Assembly: GCF_009834125.1 (NCBI RefSeq)
Contig: NZ_CP047146.1
Location: 6,875,501-6,939,500 of the forward strand
Direction of reading: 5' to 3'
Length of the DNA stretch: 64,000 nt
Source of the DNA: Streptomyces sp. GS7
GTDB taxonomy: Bacteria; Actinomycetota; Actinomycetes; Streptomycetales; Streptomycetaceae
The position numbers and the translations under genes were made by a program. The notes under the pieces were generated by a model that saw only the letters and a program-made list of their open reading frames with translations, did no database searches and had not been told where the DNA came from. The first letter of the stretch is position 1. Each line of letters begins with the position of its first letter. Of this stretch, positions 7,362 through 19,322 are shown one piece after another.

Positions 7362-10300
7362 GTGCGGCACAGACACCGGCACAGTCCACCGCGGGGGATC
7401 GCCCGCCCCGTCGCCCTCGCGGCGGCGGCTCTGCTCCTGGTCACCGCGCCGGGCGCGACCGGCGCGGCCCAGGCCGCGCCGCCGCAACCGCCCCAGGGGC
7501 CGGCGCAGTTCAGCTCCTCCTTCGAACCGGGCCAGCCGCAGCCGGACTGGACCGACACCGTCGAGACCGGCCCCGACGGCAGGCCGAAGACCTCCGGCGT
7601 CAGTCCGGAGGCCGCCCCCGGAGCGCCCGGTATGAGCACCCGGACCGACACCGGCCCGGCCGACTCCCCCACCGCCAAGGCGCACGCCGGCTTCACCGGC
7701 GGCCACGCGCTGCGGTACGCCGGCACCCACACCGCCGCCGGCCGCGGGTACTCGTACAACAAGATCTTCCGGGTCAACACCCCGGTCACCGCGGCGACTT
7801 CGCTCTCGTACAAGATCTTCCCGGAGATGTCCACCACCGATCTGGACTACCCCGCGACCCATGTCGCCGTCGACCTGGCCTTCACCGACGGCACGTATCT
7901 GAGCCAGCTGCACCCGGTCGACCAGTACGGGGCTCCGCTGACCCCGCAGGGCCAGGCCGCGGCCAAGACGCTCTACGTCAACCAGTGGAACAACCGGGAG
8001 TCGCGGATCGGCGCGGTCGCCGCCGGCAAGACCATCGCGCGGATCCTGCTCGCCTACGACGCGCCCGCCGCACCGCGCACCGCGCCGGCCTTCCGCGGCT
8101 GGGTCGACGACATCGCGATCGGCCCCAAGGCCCCGGAGAAGCCGCTCGCGCACCTCTCCGACTACGCCGTCACCACCCGCGGCACGCTCTCCAGCGGCAG
8201 CTTCTCGCGCGGCAACACCTTCCCCGCCACCGCCGTCCCCAACGGCTTCAACTTCTGGACCCCGGTGACCAACGCGGGCTCCGCCGACTGGCTCTACGAC
8301 TACGCGCGGAGGAACAACGCCGACAACCTGCCCACCCTCCAGGCGTTCAGCGCCAGCCACGAGCCGAGCCCCTGGATGGGCGACCGGCAGACCTTCCAGG
8401 TGATGCCGACCGTCGCCGCCGGCACCCCGGACGCCTCGCGCACCGGCCGCGCGCTGCCCTTCCACCACGCCAACGAGACGGCCCGCCCGCACTACTACGG
8501 CGTGACCTTCGACAACGGCCTGAAGACGGAGATCGCCCCGGCCGACCACGCCGCGATGATGCGCTTCACCTTCCCCGGCGACCACGCCGGCCTGATCTTC
8601 GACAACGTCAACGACAAGGGCGGCCTGCACCTGGACCTCGCGCACGGTGTCGTCAGCGGCTACTCGGACGTCAAGAGCGGGCTGTCGATCGGCGCCGGCC
8701 GGCTGTTCGTCTACGGCGTCTTCGACAAGCCGGTGACCGGCGGCGGCCCCGTCGGAGGGGGCGGCGGCAAGGACGTCACCGGCTACCTCCGCTTCGCGCC
8801 CGGCGCGGACCGCACCGTGACGATGCGGATCGCCACCTCGCTGATCGGCGTCGACCAGGCGAAGGCCAACCTCGCCCGGGAGATCCCCGACGGCGCCACG
8901 TTCGCCGCCGTCCGGGACCGCGCGCAGGCGCGGTGGGACGCCCTCCTGGGCCGCATCGAGGTGCAGGGCGCCACCCGCGACCAGCTGACCACCCTCTACT
9001 CCAGCCTCTACCGGCTCTACCTCTACCCCAACTCCGGTTCGGAGCAGGTCGGTTCGCGGGTCCGCTACGCCAGTCCGTTCTCCCCGCCGGCCGGCCCGGA
9101 CACCCCCACCCGCACCGGCTCGAAGATCGTCGACGGCGCGGTGTACGTCAACAACGGCTTCTGGGACACCTACCGCACCACCTGGCCCGCCTACTCCCTG
9201 CTCACCCCGGGCCTGGCCGGGAAGATGGCCGACGGCTTCGTCCAGCAGTACAAGGACGGCGGCTGGATCTCGCGCTGGTCGTCACCGGGCTATGCGGACC
9301 TGATGACCGGGACCAGTTCCGATGTCGCCTTCGCCGACGCCTATGTCAAGGGCGTGAGGTTCGACGCCGCCGCGGCCTACGACGCCGCCGTCAAGAACGC
9401 CACCGTCGCCCCGCCGTCCTCCGGCGTCGGCCGCAAGGGCATGACCACCGCGCCGTTCCTCGGCTACACGAGCACCGACACCCGCGAGGGCGCGTCCTGG
9501 GCGCTGGAGGGCTATCTCAACGACTTCGGCATCGCCCGGATGGGACAGGCGCTCTACGCGAAGACCCACAACCCCCGCTACCGGGAGGAGTCCGCGTACT
9601 TCCTGGGCCGGGCCCGCAACTACGTCAACCTCTTCGACCGCCGGATCGGCTTCTTCCAGGGCAGGGACGCGCGGGGCGACTGGCGGCTGCCACCGGAGAA
9701 GTTCGACCCCCGCGTCTGGGGCTACGACTACACCGAGACCAACGCCTGGACCTACGCCTTCACCGCACCGCAGGACACCCGGGGGCTGGCCAACCTCTAC
9801 GGCGGCCGGGCCGGTCTGGCGAGGAAGCTGGACGCGTACTTCGCCACCCCGGAGACCGCGGCCAGGCAGTTCGCCGGCTCGTACGGCGAGGTCATCCACG
9901 AGATGACCGAGGCCCGCGACGTCCGGATGGGCATGTACGGGCACAGCAACCAGCCCGCCCACCACATCGCCTACCTCTACGACGCGGCCGGGCAGCCCTA
10001 CAAGACCCAGCAGAAGGTCCGCGAAGTGCTCGGCCGGCTCTATCTCGGCAGCGAGATCGGCCAGGGATATCCGGGCGACGAGGACAACGGCGAGATGTCC
10101 GCGTGGTACGTCTTCAGTTCGCTCGGCTTCTATCCGCTGGTGATGGGGCAGGGCGAGTACGCGGTGGGCTCCCCGCTCTTCACCAAGGCCACCATCCACC
10201 TGGAGAACGGCCGCGACCTCACCGTCAACGCCCCCGGCAACAGCGCCCGCAACGTCTATGTCCAGGGCCTGCGGGTCAACGGGAAGCCGTGGAACTCCAC

Positions 10301-10781
10301 CGCCCTGCCGCATGCGCTGCTGGCCCGCGGCGGCACCCTGGACTTCGCCATGGGCCCCCGCCCCTCCCGATGGGCCACCGGTCCGGACGCCGCGCCCACC
10401 TCGATCACCCAAGACGACCGGGTGCCGGCGCCGCCGGTGGACGTGACGATCCCGTCCGGCCCGCTCTTCGACAACTCCTCGGCCACGTCGCAGGAGTTCA
10501 CGTCGGTGGAGCTGCCGGTGGCGCGGCCGGTGCGGGCCGTGCAGTACACGCTCACCTCGGCGGACCGTGCGCGGGCGCCCGGCGACTGGGTGCTGGAAGG
10601 GTCACAGGACGGGACGTCGTGGACGGAACTGGATCGGCGAACCGGTGAATCCTTCGCCTGGGACCGCCAGACCCGCGCCTTCTCGATCGCTTCGCCGGGT
10701 GCGTACCGGCACTACCGCCTGGTCTCCTCGCACAAGGCGGTACTGGCGGAAGTGGAGCTTCTCGCGCCGCCGCAGGGGTAG
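7362..10781 (+). CDS. Secreted GH92 alpha-mannosidase with C-terminal F5/8-type C (CBM32-like) domain
   Basis: Exo-alpha-mannosidase of 1139 aa, likely releasing mannose from high-mannose N-glycans outside the cell. A signal peptide occupies about residues 1-40 (MRHRHRHSPPRG then a leucine/alanine core and an AQA cleavage region). An N-terminal galactose-binding-like region precedes the GH92 core, which shows NNGFWDTYRTTWP, WSSPGYADLMTGTSSD and GDEDNGEMSAWYVFSSLGFY, the last containing the conserved acidic D-N-G-E. The final ~130 residues form a discoidin-like carbohydrate-binding domain. The GTG at 7362 has GAGAGGG six nt upstream. It is divergent from ngcE and shares its regulatory region. 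The GH92 call is strong; linkage preference (alpha-1,2/1,3) is not determined. Confidence 0.9.
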   Translation: MRHRHRHSPPRGIARPVALAAAALLLVTAPGATGAAQAAPPQPPQGPAQFSSSFEPGQPQPDWTDTVETGPDGRPKTSGVSPEAAPGAPGMSTRTDTGPADSPTAKAHAGFTGGHALRYAGTHTAAGRGYSYNKIFRVNTPVTAATSLSYKIFPEMSTTDLDYPATHVAVDLAFTDGTYLSQLHPVDQYGAPLTPQGQAAAKTLYVNQWNNRESRIGAVAAGKTIARILLAYDAPAAPRTAPAFRGWVDDIAIGPKAPEKPLAHLSDYAVTTRGTLSSGSFSRGNTFPATAVPNGFNFWTPVTNAGSADWLYDYARRNNADNLPTLQAFSASHEPSPWMGDRQTFQVMPTVAAGTPDASRTGRALPFHHANETARPHYYGVTFDNGLKTEIAPADHAAMMRFTFPGDHAGLIFDNVNDKGGLHLDLAHGVVSGYSDVKSGLSIGAGRLFVYGVFDKPVTGGGPVGGGGGKDVTGYLRFAPGADRTVTMRIATSLIGVDQAKANLAREIPDGATFAAVRDRAQARWDALLGRIEVQGATRDQLTTLYSSLYRLYLYPNSGSEQVGSRVRYASPFSPPAGPDTPTRTGSKIVDGAVYVNNGFWDTYRTTWPAYSLLTPGLAGKMADGFVQQYKDGGWISRWSSPGYADLMTGTSSDVAFADAYVKGVRFDAAAAYDAAVKNATVAPPSSGVGRKGMTTAPFLGYTSTDTREGASWALEGYLNDFGIARMGQALYAKTHNPRYREESAYFLGRARNYVNLFDRRIGFFQGRDARGDWRLPPEKFDPRVWGYDYTETNAWTYAFTAPQDTRGLANLYGGRAGLARKLDAYFATPETAARQFAGSYGEVIHEMTEARDVRMGMYGHSNQPAHHIAYLYDAAGQPYKTQQKVREVLGRLYLGSEIGQGYPGDEDNGEMSAWYVFSSLGFYPLVMGQGEYAVGSPLFTKATIHLENGRDLTVNAPGNSARNVYVQGLRVNGKPWNSTALPHALLARGGTLDFAMGPRPSRWATGPDAAPTSITQDDRVPAPPVDVTIPSGPLFDNSSATSQEFTSVELPVARPVRAVQYTLTSADRARAPGDWVLEGSQDGTSWTELDRRTGESFAWDRQTRAFSIASPGAYRHYRLVSSHKAVLAEVELLAPPQG

Positions 10782-10827
10782 CCGGCGGCTGAACGGCCCA
10801 TGAGGAGTCCTGAGCCGAGGCAGGCAG

Positions 10828-10861
10828 AGGGCCGCACCCCCCTTCCGGGGAGTGCGGCCCT
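10828..10861. terminator. Bidirectional terminator between the GH92 and aconitase genes
   Basis: A 10-bp stem (AGGGCCGCAC with GTGCGGCCCT) is extended by an inner CCCC/GGGG pairing. It lies between two convergent genes, 47 nt after the mannosidase stop and 27 nt from the aconitase stop, so it probably serves both. Confidence 0.8.
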
Positions 10862-10887
10862 TGTGCTCAAGCGCCCTCGGGCGCCGC

Positions 10888-13705
<2,818 letters not shown>

Positions 13706-13733
13706 GCGCGGCAGCGGTACGCCTCTCGCCAGA

Positions 13734-13751
13734 TATCTCGATGTCGAGATA
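13734..13751. promoter_or_regulatory. Perfect 18-bp palindrome upstream of acnA
   Basis: TATCTCGA-TG-TCGAGATA is symmetric in all 16 arm bases. It lies 132-149 nt upstream of the acnA GTG, beyond the iron-box-like pair. The form is that of a dimeric HTH operator (TetR, MarR or Rrf2 type); no specific regulator can be named. Confidence 0.55.
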
Positions 13752-13850
13752 ACACTAGTACATCGCCGCGGCGGGGTCATGCCCTGCCCGCGTGATCCGG
13801 CCCGCTCCTGCGGGCGGCGGCCCCGCACGGCCGTCCCCACCGGCGGCATC

Positions 13851-14543
13851 TCACGCCCGCTCGCCGCGCACCCGCTCGACCAGCTCCGCCGCCTGCGCCC
13901 GGTTGCCGACCTGGAGCTTGCCGAAGAGGTTGTTGATGTGCGTCTTGACGGTGGCGACCGAGACGAACAGCTCCTCCGCGATGGCCCGATTGCTCCGCCG
14001 TTCGGTGAGCAGCTGGAGAACCCGGGTCTCCTGGACGGTCAGCGCATGCGCCGCCGCGATCCGCTCCAGCGCCGTCCGGCGGGTCAGGCCGCGCACCATC
14101 ACCGAGGCGACCTCCGGGGCGAAGGTGCGGTGCCCGTCGGCGGTGGCGGTGATCGCGGAGACGATCTGGGCACGCCCCGCGCTCTTGGTCAGATAGCCGG
14201 CCGCACCGGCCTGGAGCGCCCGGACCACCGACTCGTCGTCGGCGTAGGTCGTCAGCACCAGCACCGCGGGCCCCGGGCCGGGCGCGGTGATGGCGCGGGT
14301 CGCCGCGACGCCGTCGACACCGGGCATCCGGAGGTCCATCAGCACCACGTCCGGGGCCAGGCGCCGGGTCAGCTCGACGGCCTCGGCGCCGTCCGCGGCG
14401 GTCCCCACCACCTCGATCTCCGGCTCGTGGTCGAGGATCGTCACCAGGCCGTCGCGCACCGCGGCCTGGTCGTCGGCGACAACCACCGTGACCGGCCGGC
14501 CACTTCGGCCCCCGCGGTCGCCATACGTGCCGCCGTCACTCAT
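13851..14543 (-). CDS. NarL/LuxR-family response regulator
   Basis: Two-component response regulator, 230 aa. The receiver domain (about residues 17-135) has the acidic pair ADD, the phospho-acceptor Asp70 in LMDLRMPG, and TT/K positions in LVLTTYADDES and YLTKSAGRA. The C-terminal LuxR HTH includes LTVQETRVLQLL and IAEELFVSVATVKTHINNLFGKL. The ATG at 14543 overlaps the last 8 nt of the kinase gene, so the pair is translationally coupled. A longer frame upstream of 14543 belongs to the kinase in another phase. The stimulus is unknown; the divergent small membrane protein at 15856 is a possible partner. Confidence 0.92.
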   Translation of the reverse strand: MSDGGTYGDRGGRSGRPVTVVVADDQAAVRDGLVTILDHEPEIEVVGTAADGAEAVELTRRLAPDVVLMDLRMPGVDGVAATRAITAPGPGPAVLVLTTYADDESVVRALQAGAAGYLTKSAGRAQIVSAITATADGHRTFAPEVASVMVRGLTRRTALERIAAAHALTVQETRVLQLLTERRSNRAIAEELFVSVATVKTHINNLFGKLQVGNRAQAAELVERVRGERA

Positions 14544-15690
14544 ACGGAACCCGGCATTCCACCGTCCACACCCCGTCCTTCCCACCCGCGTCGAGTGTGC
14601 CCCCGACGATCTGTGCCCGCTCCCGCATGCCGGCCACGCCGTGCCCGCCCGAGGGCAGCGGCACCACCGGGCCGCCCGGCGCCGCGAGCCGGTTGGCGAC
14701 CCGGAGCAGCACCGCGTCCCGGCCGGTCTCCAGCGTCACGGCGACCGGCGCGCCCGGCGCGTGCTTGCGGGCGTTGGTCAGCGCCTCGACGGTGACCGAG
14801 GCGGCCACCTCGGCGACCGGTGCGGGGACCCGGGCCGCCTCGCCGCGCAGCTCGACGTCCACGGTCATGCCGAGCGCGCGGGCCCCGGCGACGATCTCGC
14901 CGAGCGCGGCGTCGATGCCGGCGGGCAGCCGGCGCAGCGCGTCGACCGCGCGCTTCGCCGCCACCAGGCCGTCCGCCGCCATCTCCCGCGCCCCGCGCAC
15001 CCGGACGAGCACCTCCTCGTCCGCGCCGCGCGCCGCCGAGACCGCCTCCAGCGCGTCCAGCTGGAGCACCAGGCCGCCGAGCGAATGGGCCAGTACGTCA
15101 TGGATGTCCCGGGCGATCCTGGCGCGCTCCTCCAGCACCGCCTTCTCCGCGCGCCGCTCGGCCGCGCTGCGCTCGGTACGGCGGTCGAGGCCGTTCAGCC
15201 GGGCCAGGAGGCCGAAGCCGCCGCCCGTGACGGCCGAGATCAGCGACGGAACGGCCGCGTCCGGGCTCCCGCCGGCGGCGGCGTGCGCCAGCGCGAAGGC
15301 GGCGATCCCCGCCGCGGTGGCGGCGGCGATCCACCGGACGCCGTTCTCGACGGCCGAGGTCAGCAGGAACAGGCCCGCCGACGCCACGAACGCCGGGCCG
15401 GAGGGCTGCGGGCTCGTTCCGGCGCAGACCGCGCCGCCGACCAGCAGCACGCTCCACACCGCGCCCGGCCAGGGCGGCGCCAGCAGGTGCCGGACCACCG
15501 TCGTCACCGCCCACAGCGCGATCAGTACGTGGAACAGCACGGTGACGCCCGGCAGTTGGGGGGTGTCCCTCGGCAGGACGACCGCGACGGCGATGGCGAG
15601 CCCGTTCAGGGCGATCCGGCGCAGCCGGGACGCGTCCAGGCCGTCCCGGAACCGGCCGGGCCGCAGCCGTCGTATCCCCTCGTTCCGCAC
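14536..15690 (-). CDS. NarL-type sensor histidine kinase
   Basis: Membrane sensor kinase, 384 aa. Residues about 25-165 contain five to six hydrophobic segments and no large extracellular domain, so it probably senses within or at the membrane. The HisKA_3 dimerisation box reads RIARDIHDVLAHSLGG, with His197 the phosphorylation site, followed by an HATPase_c domain (VEALTNARKHAPG and GHGVAGMRERA). The GTG at 15690 gives a start before the first membrane helix and is the latest start that keeps it. The gene overlaps its regulator by 8 nt. Confidence 0.9.
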   Translation of the reverse strand: MRNEGIRRLRPGRFRDGLDASRLRRIALNGLAIAVAVVLPRDTPQLPGVTVLFHVLIALWAVTTVVRHLLAPPWPGAVWSVLLVGGAVCAGTSPQPSGPAFVASAGLFLLTSAVENGVRWIAAATAAGIAAFALAHAAAGGSPDAAVPSLISAVTGGGFGLLARLNGLDRRTERSAAERRAEKAVLEERARIARDIHDVLAHSLGGLVLQLDALEAVSAARGADEEVLVRVRGAREMAADGLVAAKRAVDALRRLPAGIDAALGEIVAGARALGMTVDVELRGEAARVPAPVAEVAASVTVEALTNARKHAPGAPVAVTLETGRDAVLLRVANRLAAPGGPVVPLPSGGHGVAGMRERAQIVGGTLDAGGKDGVWTVECRVPYE

Positions 15691-15855
15691 CCGCCCATCA
15701 TGGCGGCACGCACCGCGGGTCCCGTACCGGGCCGACGTGATCTCCACCCCTTTCTCCACCCCGGCGGCCGATCCCTCCGCCCGCGCCCGGCGGCACCGTG
15801 GAAGGCACGCGGCGCAGCCCGCGCACACCCGTTTCGCAGAGAAGGCCCAGGGGTC

Positions 15856-16320
15856 ATGGACCACAACACCACCACCGCCAACCTCGCCATCACCGCCGCC
15901 GTGCTGGTATGGCTGCTGTCCCGGCAGCTCACCGAGCGCCCGCTGCGCGAGAAGTCGCCGATCGGCCTGGTCCTGGTCGTCATCGGCGCCGTCGAGACCG
16001 CCGCGTACACCACATCCAGTCCGCTGTCCGGGCACGACGCCTGGATGCTCGCCGCGAGCCTCGCCGTCGGCGTGCTGCTCGCCACGGTCCGCGCGTTCAC
16101 CGTGCGGCTGTCCCTGAAGGGCGGCACGGTGATGCGGCAGGGCAACCTGGCCACCGCGGCACTGTGGATCGCCGGCCTGGGGCAGCACTTCCTGATCGAC
16201 ACCACGGTCGCGGCCGGGCTCGGCACGGTCACCGTCCTGCTGTACTTCGGCGTCGTGCTGCTGGCCCAGCAGCAGGTGCTGATCGCCCGCGCGCGACGGG
16301 ACGGTGCGCTCGCCCGTTGA
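15856..16320 (+). CDS. Small four-helix membrane protein of unknown function
   Basis: 154 aa integral membrane protein with four hydrophobic stretches (about residues 8-22, 34-52, 62-80 and 125-145). The middle contains AFTVRLSLKGGTVMRQGN, a conserved-looking cytoplasmic loop resembling DUF1453-type membrane proteins; that family name is from memory. The ATG at 15856 begins MDHNTTTAN. It is divergent from the histidine kinase operon with 165 nt between starts, an arrangement typical of a target or accessory gene of that system. No enzymatic motif is visible. Confidence 0.8.
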   Translation: MDHNTTTANLAITAAVLVWLLSRQLTERPLREKSPIGLVLVVIGAVETAAYTTSSPLSGHDAWMLAASLAVGVLLATVRAFTVRLSLKGGTVMRQGNLATAALWIAGLGQHFLIDTTVAAGLGTVTVLLYFGVVLLAQQQVLIARARRDGALAR

Positions 16321-16337
16321 CCGTACGGGTGCCGCTG

Positions 16338-16370
16338 GCCGGCTCCCGGCAGGTCCCGGAGAATTTTTTT
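16338..16370 (+). terminator. Hairpin with T-run after the membrane-protein gene
   Basis: GCCGG-CTC-CCGGC (16338-16350) is followed 13 nt later by seven consecutive T (16364-16370), a striking feature in this GC-rich sequence. It lies 18-50 nt after the stop at 16320 and resembles a factor-independent terminator, although the stem is short. Confidence 0.5.
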
Positions 16371-16467
16371 CCCGAAAGCCGCGGGAGCTGTCGATCCGGC
16401 CGCCGCCCGTTCGACGCACAGGTGAGAGGCGGGGAACGGACCCCGCCCACCCGACCGAGGAGTGACC

Positions 16468-16824
16468 ATGCCGCGCTTTCTGACACTGATCCGCATCGAC
16501 GAGCAGCAGATCCCCGCCGGGGGCCCCAGCCCCGAGATGGCACGGCGGATGGGCGAACTGCTGGAAGAGATCACCAAGGCCGGGGTCATGCTGGACACCG
16601 CGGGACTCACCCCGAGCGCCCAGGGGACCCGGGTCACCTGGTCCGGCGGCGCACTGTCGTACACCGACGGCCCGTTCGCCGAGGCCAAGGAGGTCATCGG
16701 CGGCTACGCCCTCCTCCAGGCCGAGGACAAGGCCGAGGCGCTGGAGTGGACCGAGCGGTTCCTCCGGGTCCACGACGCGGATCTGACGGTCACCGCCGAG
16801 GTCCGCCAGATCGCCGAGGGCTGA
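16468..16824 (+). CDS. YCII/DGPF-domain protein
   Basis: 118 aa soluble protein of the YCII-related (DGPFAEAKE) family, a dimeric ferredoxin-like fold of uncertain activity. The hallmark SYTDGPFAEAKEVIGGYALL lies at about residues 70-90. GAGGAG ends 5 nt before the ATG at 16468, which is therefore preferred over the GTG at 16462 that overlaps the Shine-Dalgarno. Such genes in actinobacteria and other bacteria usually accompany an ECF sigma factor of the SigJ/ECF41-like class; here one lies immediately downstream but convergent (stop-to-stop 49 nt). Confidence 0.85.
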   Translation: MPRFLTLIRIDEQQIPAGGPSPEMARRMGELLEEITKAGVMLDTAGLTPSAQGTRVTWSGGALSYTDGPFAEAKEVIGGYALLQAEDKAEALEWTERFLRVHDADLTVTAEVRQIAEG

Positions 16825-16873
16825 CCGGGGCGCACGGGCTCGTTCTCGCCGTCCCGGCGCCGGGGGACCCGCC

Positions 16874-17833
16874 CTACGCGTCGAGGACGGCCAGGTCGAG
16901 CCCGCGCAGCCGCGCCGGGTCGGCGATCACCTCGTAGCCGGTGATCCGGGTGCCGCCGTCGATGGTCCCGATGGTGAAGGTGAGGACGATCCGCAGCCGG
17001 CCGCCCGGGGCCACGACGGCTCCCACCGCGCCGTTCACCAGAGCCGGTGCCGCGAACCGCGCCCGCTTGCCGAGGACCACGGTCTGCTCCACCACGGCCG
17101 CCGCACCGCGGACCTCGGCGGGTACGCCGGCGGGCAGCGCGGCGCGGTCCGCCCGGCGCACCGCATCGGGGTCCAGCACCGCCAGCAGCCCGGCGATGTC
17201 GCCGTCGCGGCAGGCCGCCAGGAAGGCGTCCACGACCCGCCGGTGGCGGGTGAGTTCGGCGGCGGGCAGCGCCGGGGTGCCACGCACCTTGTGGCGGGCG
17301 CGGCTGGCCAGCTTCTTCGCGGTGACCGGGGTGCGCTCCACGATGGGCGCGATCCGGTCGAACGGCACGGCGAACATGTCGTGCAGCACGAACGCGATCC
17401 GCTCGGCGGGGGCGAGCGTGTCCAGCACCACGAGCAGCGCCCGGCCCACCGAGTCGGCCAGCAGCGCCTCCTGTTCGGGGTCGCCCGCCGCCGGCCCGCC
17501 GCTCCCGGGGCCGGGGCCGGCGAGCCGGTCGGGCAGCTCCTCGCCGAACAGCTCCTCTCGCCGGGCCGTACGGGCGCGCAGCATGTCGAGGCAGATCCGG
17601 GAGACCACGGTGGTCAGCCAGGCGGCCAGGTTCCCGACCCCGCCGGCACCGGCCCGGCTGAGCCGCAGCCAGGCTTCCTGGACGGCGTCGTCCGCCTCGC
17701 CGGACGAACCGAGCATCCGGTAGGCGACCGCATGCAGCCGGCCGCGCTCCGCCTCGAAACGCTCCGCCAGCCGGTCCTGCCCGTCCCCCACCGCCAGCTC
17801 GCCCCGCCCGTCCGTCCGGTCCTGCTCGCGCAT
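16874..17833 (-). CDS. ECF41-type RNA polymerase sigma factor with SnoaL-like C-terminal domain
   Basis: Alternative sigma factor of 319 aa. Sigma-70 region 2 (YRMLGSSGEADDAVQEAWLRLSR) and region 4 (PAERIAFVLHDMFAVPFDRIAPIVERTPVTAKKLASRAR) are followed by a ~120-residue SnoaL/NTF2-like domain (from about residue 195). In ECF41 factors that extension, rather than a separate anti-sigma protein, controls activity. The C-terminal motif region reads GYEVIADPARLRGLDL, close to the family NPDKL-type motif. The ATG at 17833 starts the conserved frame. It is divergent from a paralogous sigma gene at 18181. The usual carboxymuconolactone-decarboxylase-like partner is absent. Confidence 0.9.
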   Translation of the reverse strand: MREQDRTDGRGELAVGDGQDRLAERFEAERGRLHAVAYRMLGSSGEADDAVQEAWLRLSRAGAGGVGNLAAWLTTVVSRICLDMLRARTARREELFGEELPDRLAGPGPGSGGPAAGDPEQEALLADSVGRALLVVLDTLAPAERIAFVLHDMFAVPFDRIAPIVERTPVTAKKLASRARHKVRGTPALPAAELTRHRRVVDAFLAACRDGDIAGLLAVLDPDAVRRADRAALPAGVPAEVRGAAAVVEQTVVLGKRARFAAPALVNGAVGAVVAPGGRLRIVLTFTIGTIDGGTRITGYEVIADPARLRGLDLAVLDA

Positions 17834-18147
17834 CGGTCACCTTTCCTCGCCGCGGCCCGTCACCTCCATGACGTACACCACCGAGCCGAGGTGACCGCGA
17901 GGGCCACGGCCGTGACCACGGCCACGACCACGGCGCCGCGCCGGCGGCGCTTCCGCGGCCCCCTGACCGCCCACCCCGGTCTCGTGGCCCGGTACACGAG
18001 GGGGCACGATCTTGACCGAGGGCGCCCGCGCCGCGTACCGCGCGGGCGGCGCCCGCGGAGATGCCGGCCGTCCGGTGAGCCGGTGGCCGGACAAGGAGGC
18101 GTGGCGGGTCGGGACCGGCGCGGCGGGCGGCCCCGCCCGACGTCTCG

Positions 18148-18174
18148 TGTCACACCTGCACCCTGGCGTCCGTC
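18148..18174 (+). promoter_or_regulatory. ECF41-type promoter, TGTCACA-N16-CGTC
   Basis: TGTCACA (18148-18154) and CGTC (18171-18174) are separated by exactly 16 nt, which is the promoter signature reported for ECF41 sigma factors as I recall it. It fires towards the sigma gene at 18181; a start point about 7 nt after CGTC would coincide with that GTG, giving a leaderless, autoregulated transcript. Confidence 0.75.
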
Positions 18175-18180
18175 ATTGCG

Positions 18181-19137
18181 GTGACGGACGACAACGGAGG
18201 AAGAGGGCGGAAGCGAGCGATGGACGAGAACGACGGGACGGGCACCCCCGGCCGGGACGACCGCGAGTGGCTGGCCGAGCGGTTCGAGGAGCACCGCGGC
18301 CATCTGCGGGCGGTCGCCTACCGGATGCTGGGCTCGCTGAGCGAGGCGGACGACGCGGTCCAGGAAGCGTGGCTGCGGCTGAGCCGGGCCGGCGTGCACG
18401 GCGTGGAGAACCTGGGCGGCTGGATGACCACCATCGTCGGACGGGTCTGCCTGGACCAGCTCCGCAGCCGCCGGGCACGGCGCGAGGACCCCCTCGGCAT
18501 CCACGTCCCGGAGCCGATCGTGAGCCGCGAGGACGGCCCCGACCCCGAACAGGAGGTGCTGCTGGCCGACTCGGTGGGGCTCGCGCTGCTCGTCGTCCTG
18601 GAGACCCTGGCACCGGCCGAGCGGCTCGCCTTCGTCCTGCACGACATGTTCGCCGTCCCCTTCGACGAGATCGCCCCGATCGTCGACCGCTCCCCCGCCG
18701 CCGCCCGCCAGCTCGCCAGCCGGGCCCGCCGCCGGGTGCAGGGCACCGCCCCGGCCCCCGACACCGACCGGGCCCGGCAGCGCGAGGTGGTCGGCGCCTT
18801 CCTCGCCGCCTCGCGCGGCGGCGACTTCGACGCGCTGCTGGCGGTCCTCGACCCCGATGTCGTGCTGCGGGCGGACAGCGGACCCGGCGCCCCGGGCGCC
18901 TCGCGGCTGGTCCGCGGTGCCGCCTCGGTGGTCGAACAGGCCCTGCTCTACTCCCGGTTCGTCCCGTTCGCGCGCCCGGCACTGGTCAACGGGGCGCCGG
19001 GGCTGGTCACCGCGCGCGGCGGGCGGCCGTTCTCCGTCATGGGCTTCACCATCGCGCACGGCAAGATCGTGGAGATCAACATCCTGGCCGACCTGGCCCG
19101 GCTCGAACGGCTGGACCTGACGATCCTGGACGAGTGA
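18181..19137 (+). CDS. ECF41-type RNA polymerase sigma factor with SnoaL-like domain (second paralogue)
   Basis: 318 aa sigma factor, clearly paralogous to the divergent neighbour: region 2 has YRMLGSLSEADDAVQEAWLR and region 4 ERLAFVLHDMFAVPFDEIAPIV. The SnoaL-like tail carries GFTIAHGKIVEINILADLARL, the position of the regulatory NPDKL-like motif. The GTG at 18181 is taken because it coincides with the predicted start point of the ECF41 promoter (leaderless). An ATG at 18220, preceded by a weak GGCGGAAG, is the alternative and costs only 13 unconserved residues. The self-directed promoter implies positive autoregulation. Confidence 0.88.
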   Translation: MTDDNGGRGRKRAMDENDGTGTPGRDDREWLAERFEEHRGHLRAVAYRMLGSLSEADDAVQEAWLRLSRAGVHGVENLGGWMTTIVGRVCLDQLRSRRARREDPLGIHVPEPIVSREDGPDPEQEVLLADSVGLALLVVLETLAPAERLAFVLHDMFAVPFDEIAPIVDRSPAAARQLASRARRRVQGTAPAPDTDRARQREVVGAFLAASRGGDFDALLAVLDPDVVLRADSGPGAPGASRLVRGAASVVEQALLYSRFVPFARPALVNGAPGLVTARGGRPFSVMGFTIAHGKIVEINILADLARLERLDLTILDE

Positions 19138-19322
19138 GGGCCGGGGACCTCGTCCCTGCTTCGAGAGCCGTCGAGAGCCGTCGGGACCTGACGATGCCGG
19201 ACGAGTGAGAGCCGGGGGGCGACGGCCGTCGGGACGACACGACCGGGGCCGGTCCCCTACGGCTCAGCCGCCCCCGTGCGCGTCCGGCGTCCGCTCGATC
19301 GCCGGGCCGAGGGCCCGCCCCC

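Noticed and set aside
17834..18180. A small gene between the two sigma factors
   Set aside because: Open frames there are Gly/Arg/Pro low-complexity without start signals; the region is explained as a divergent promoter.
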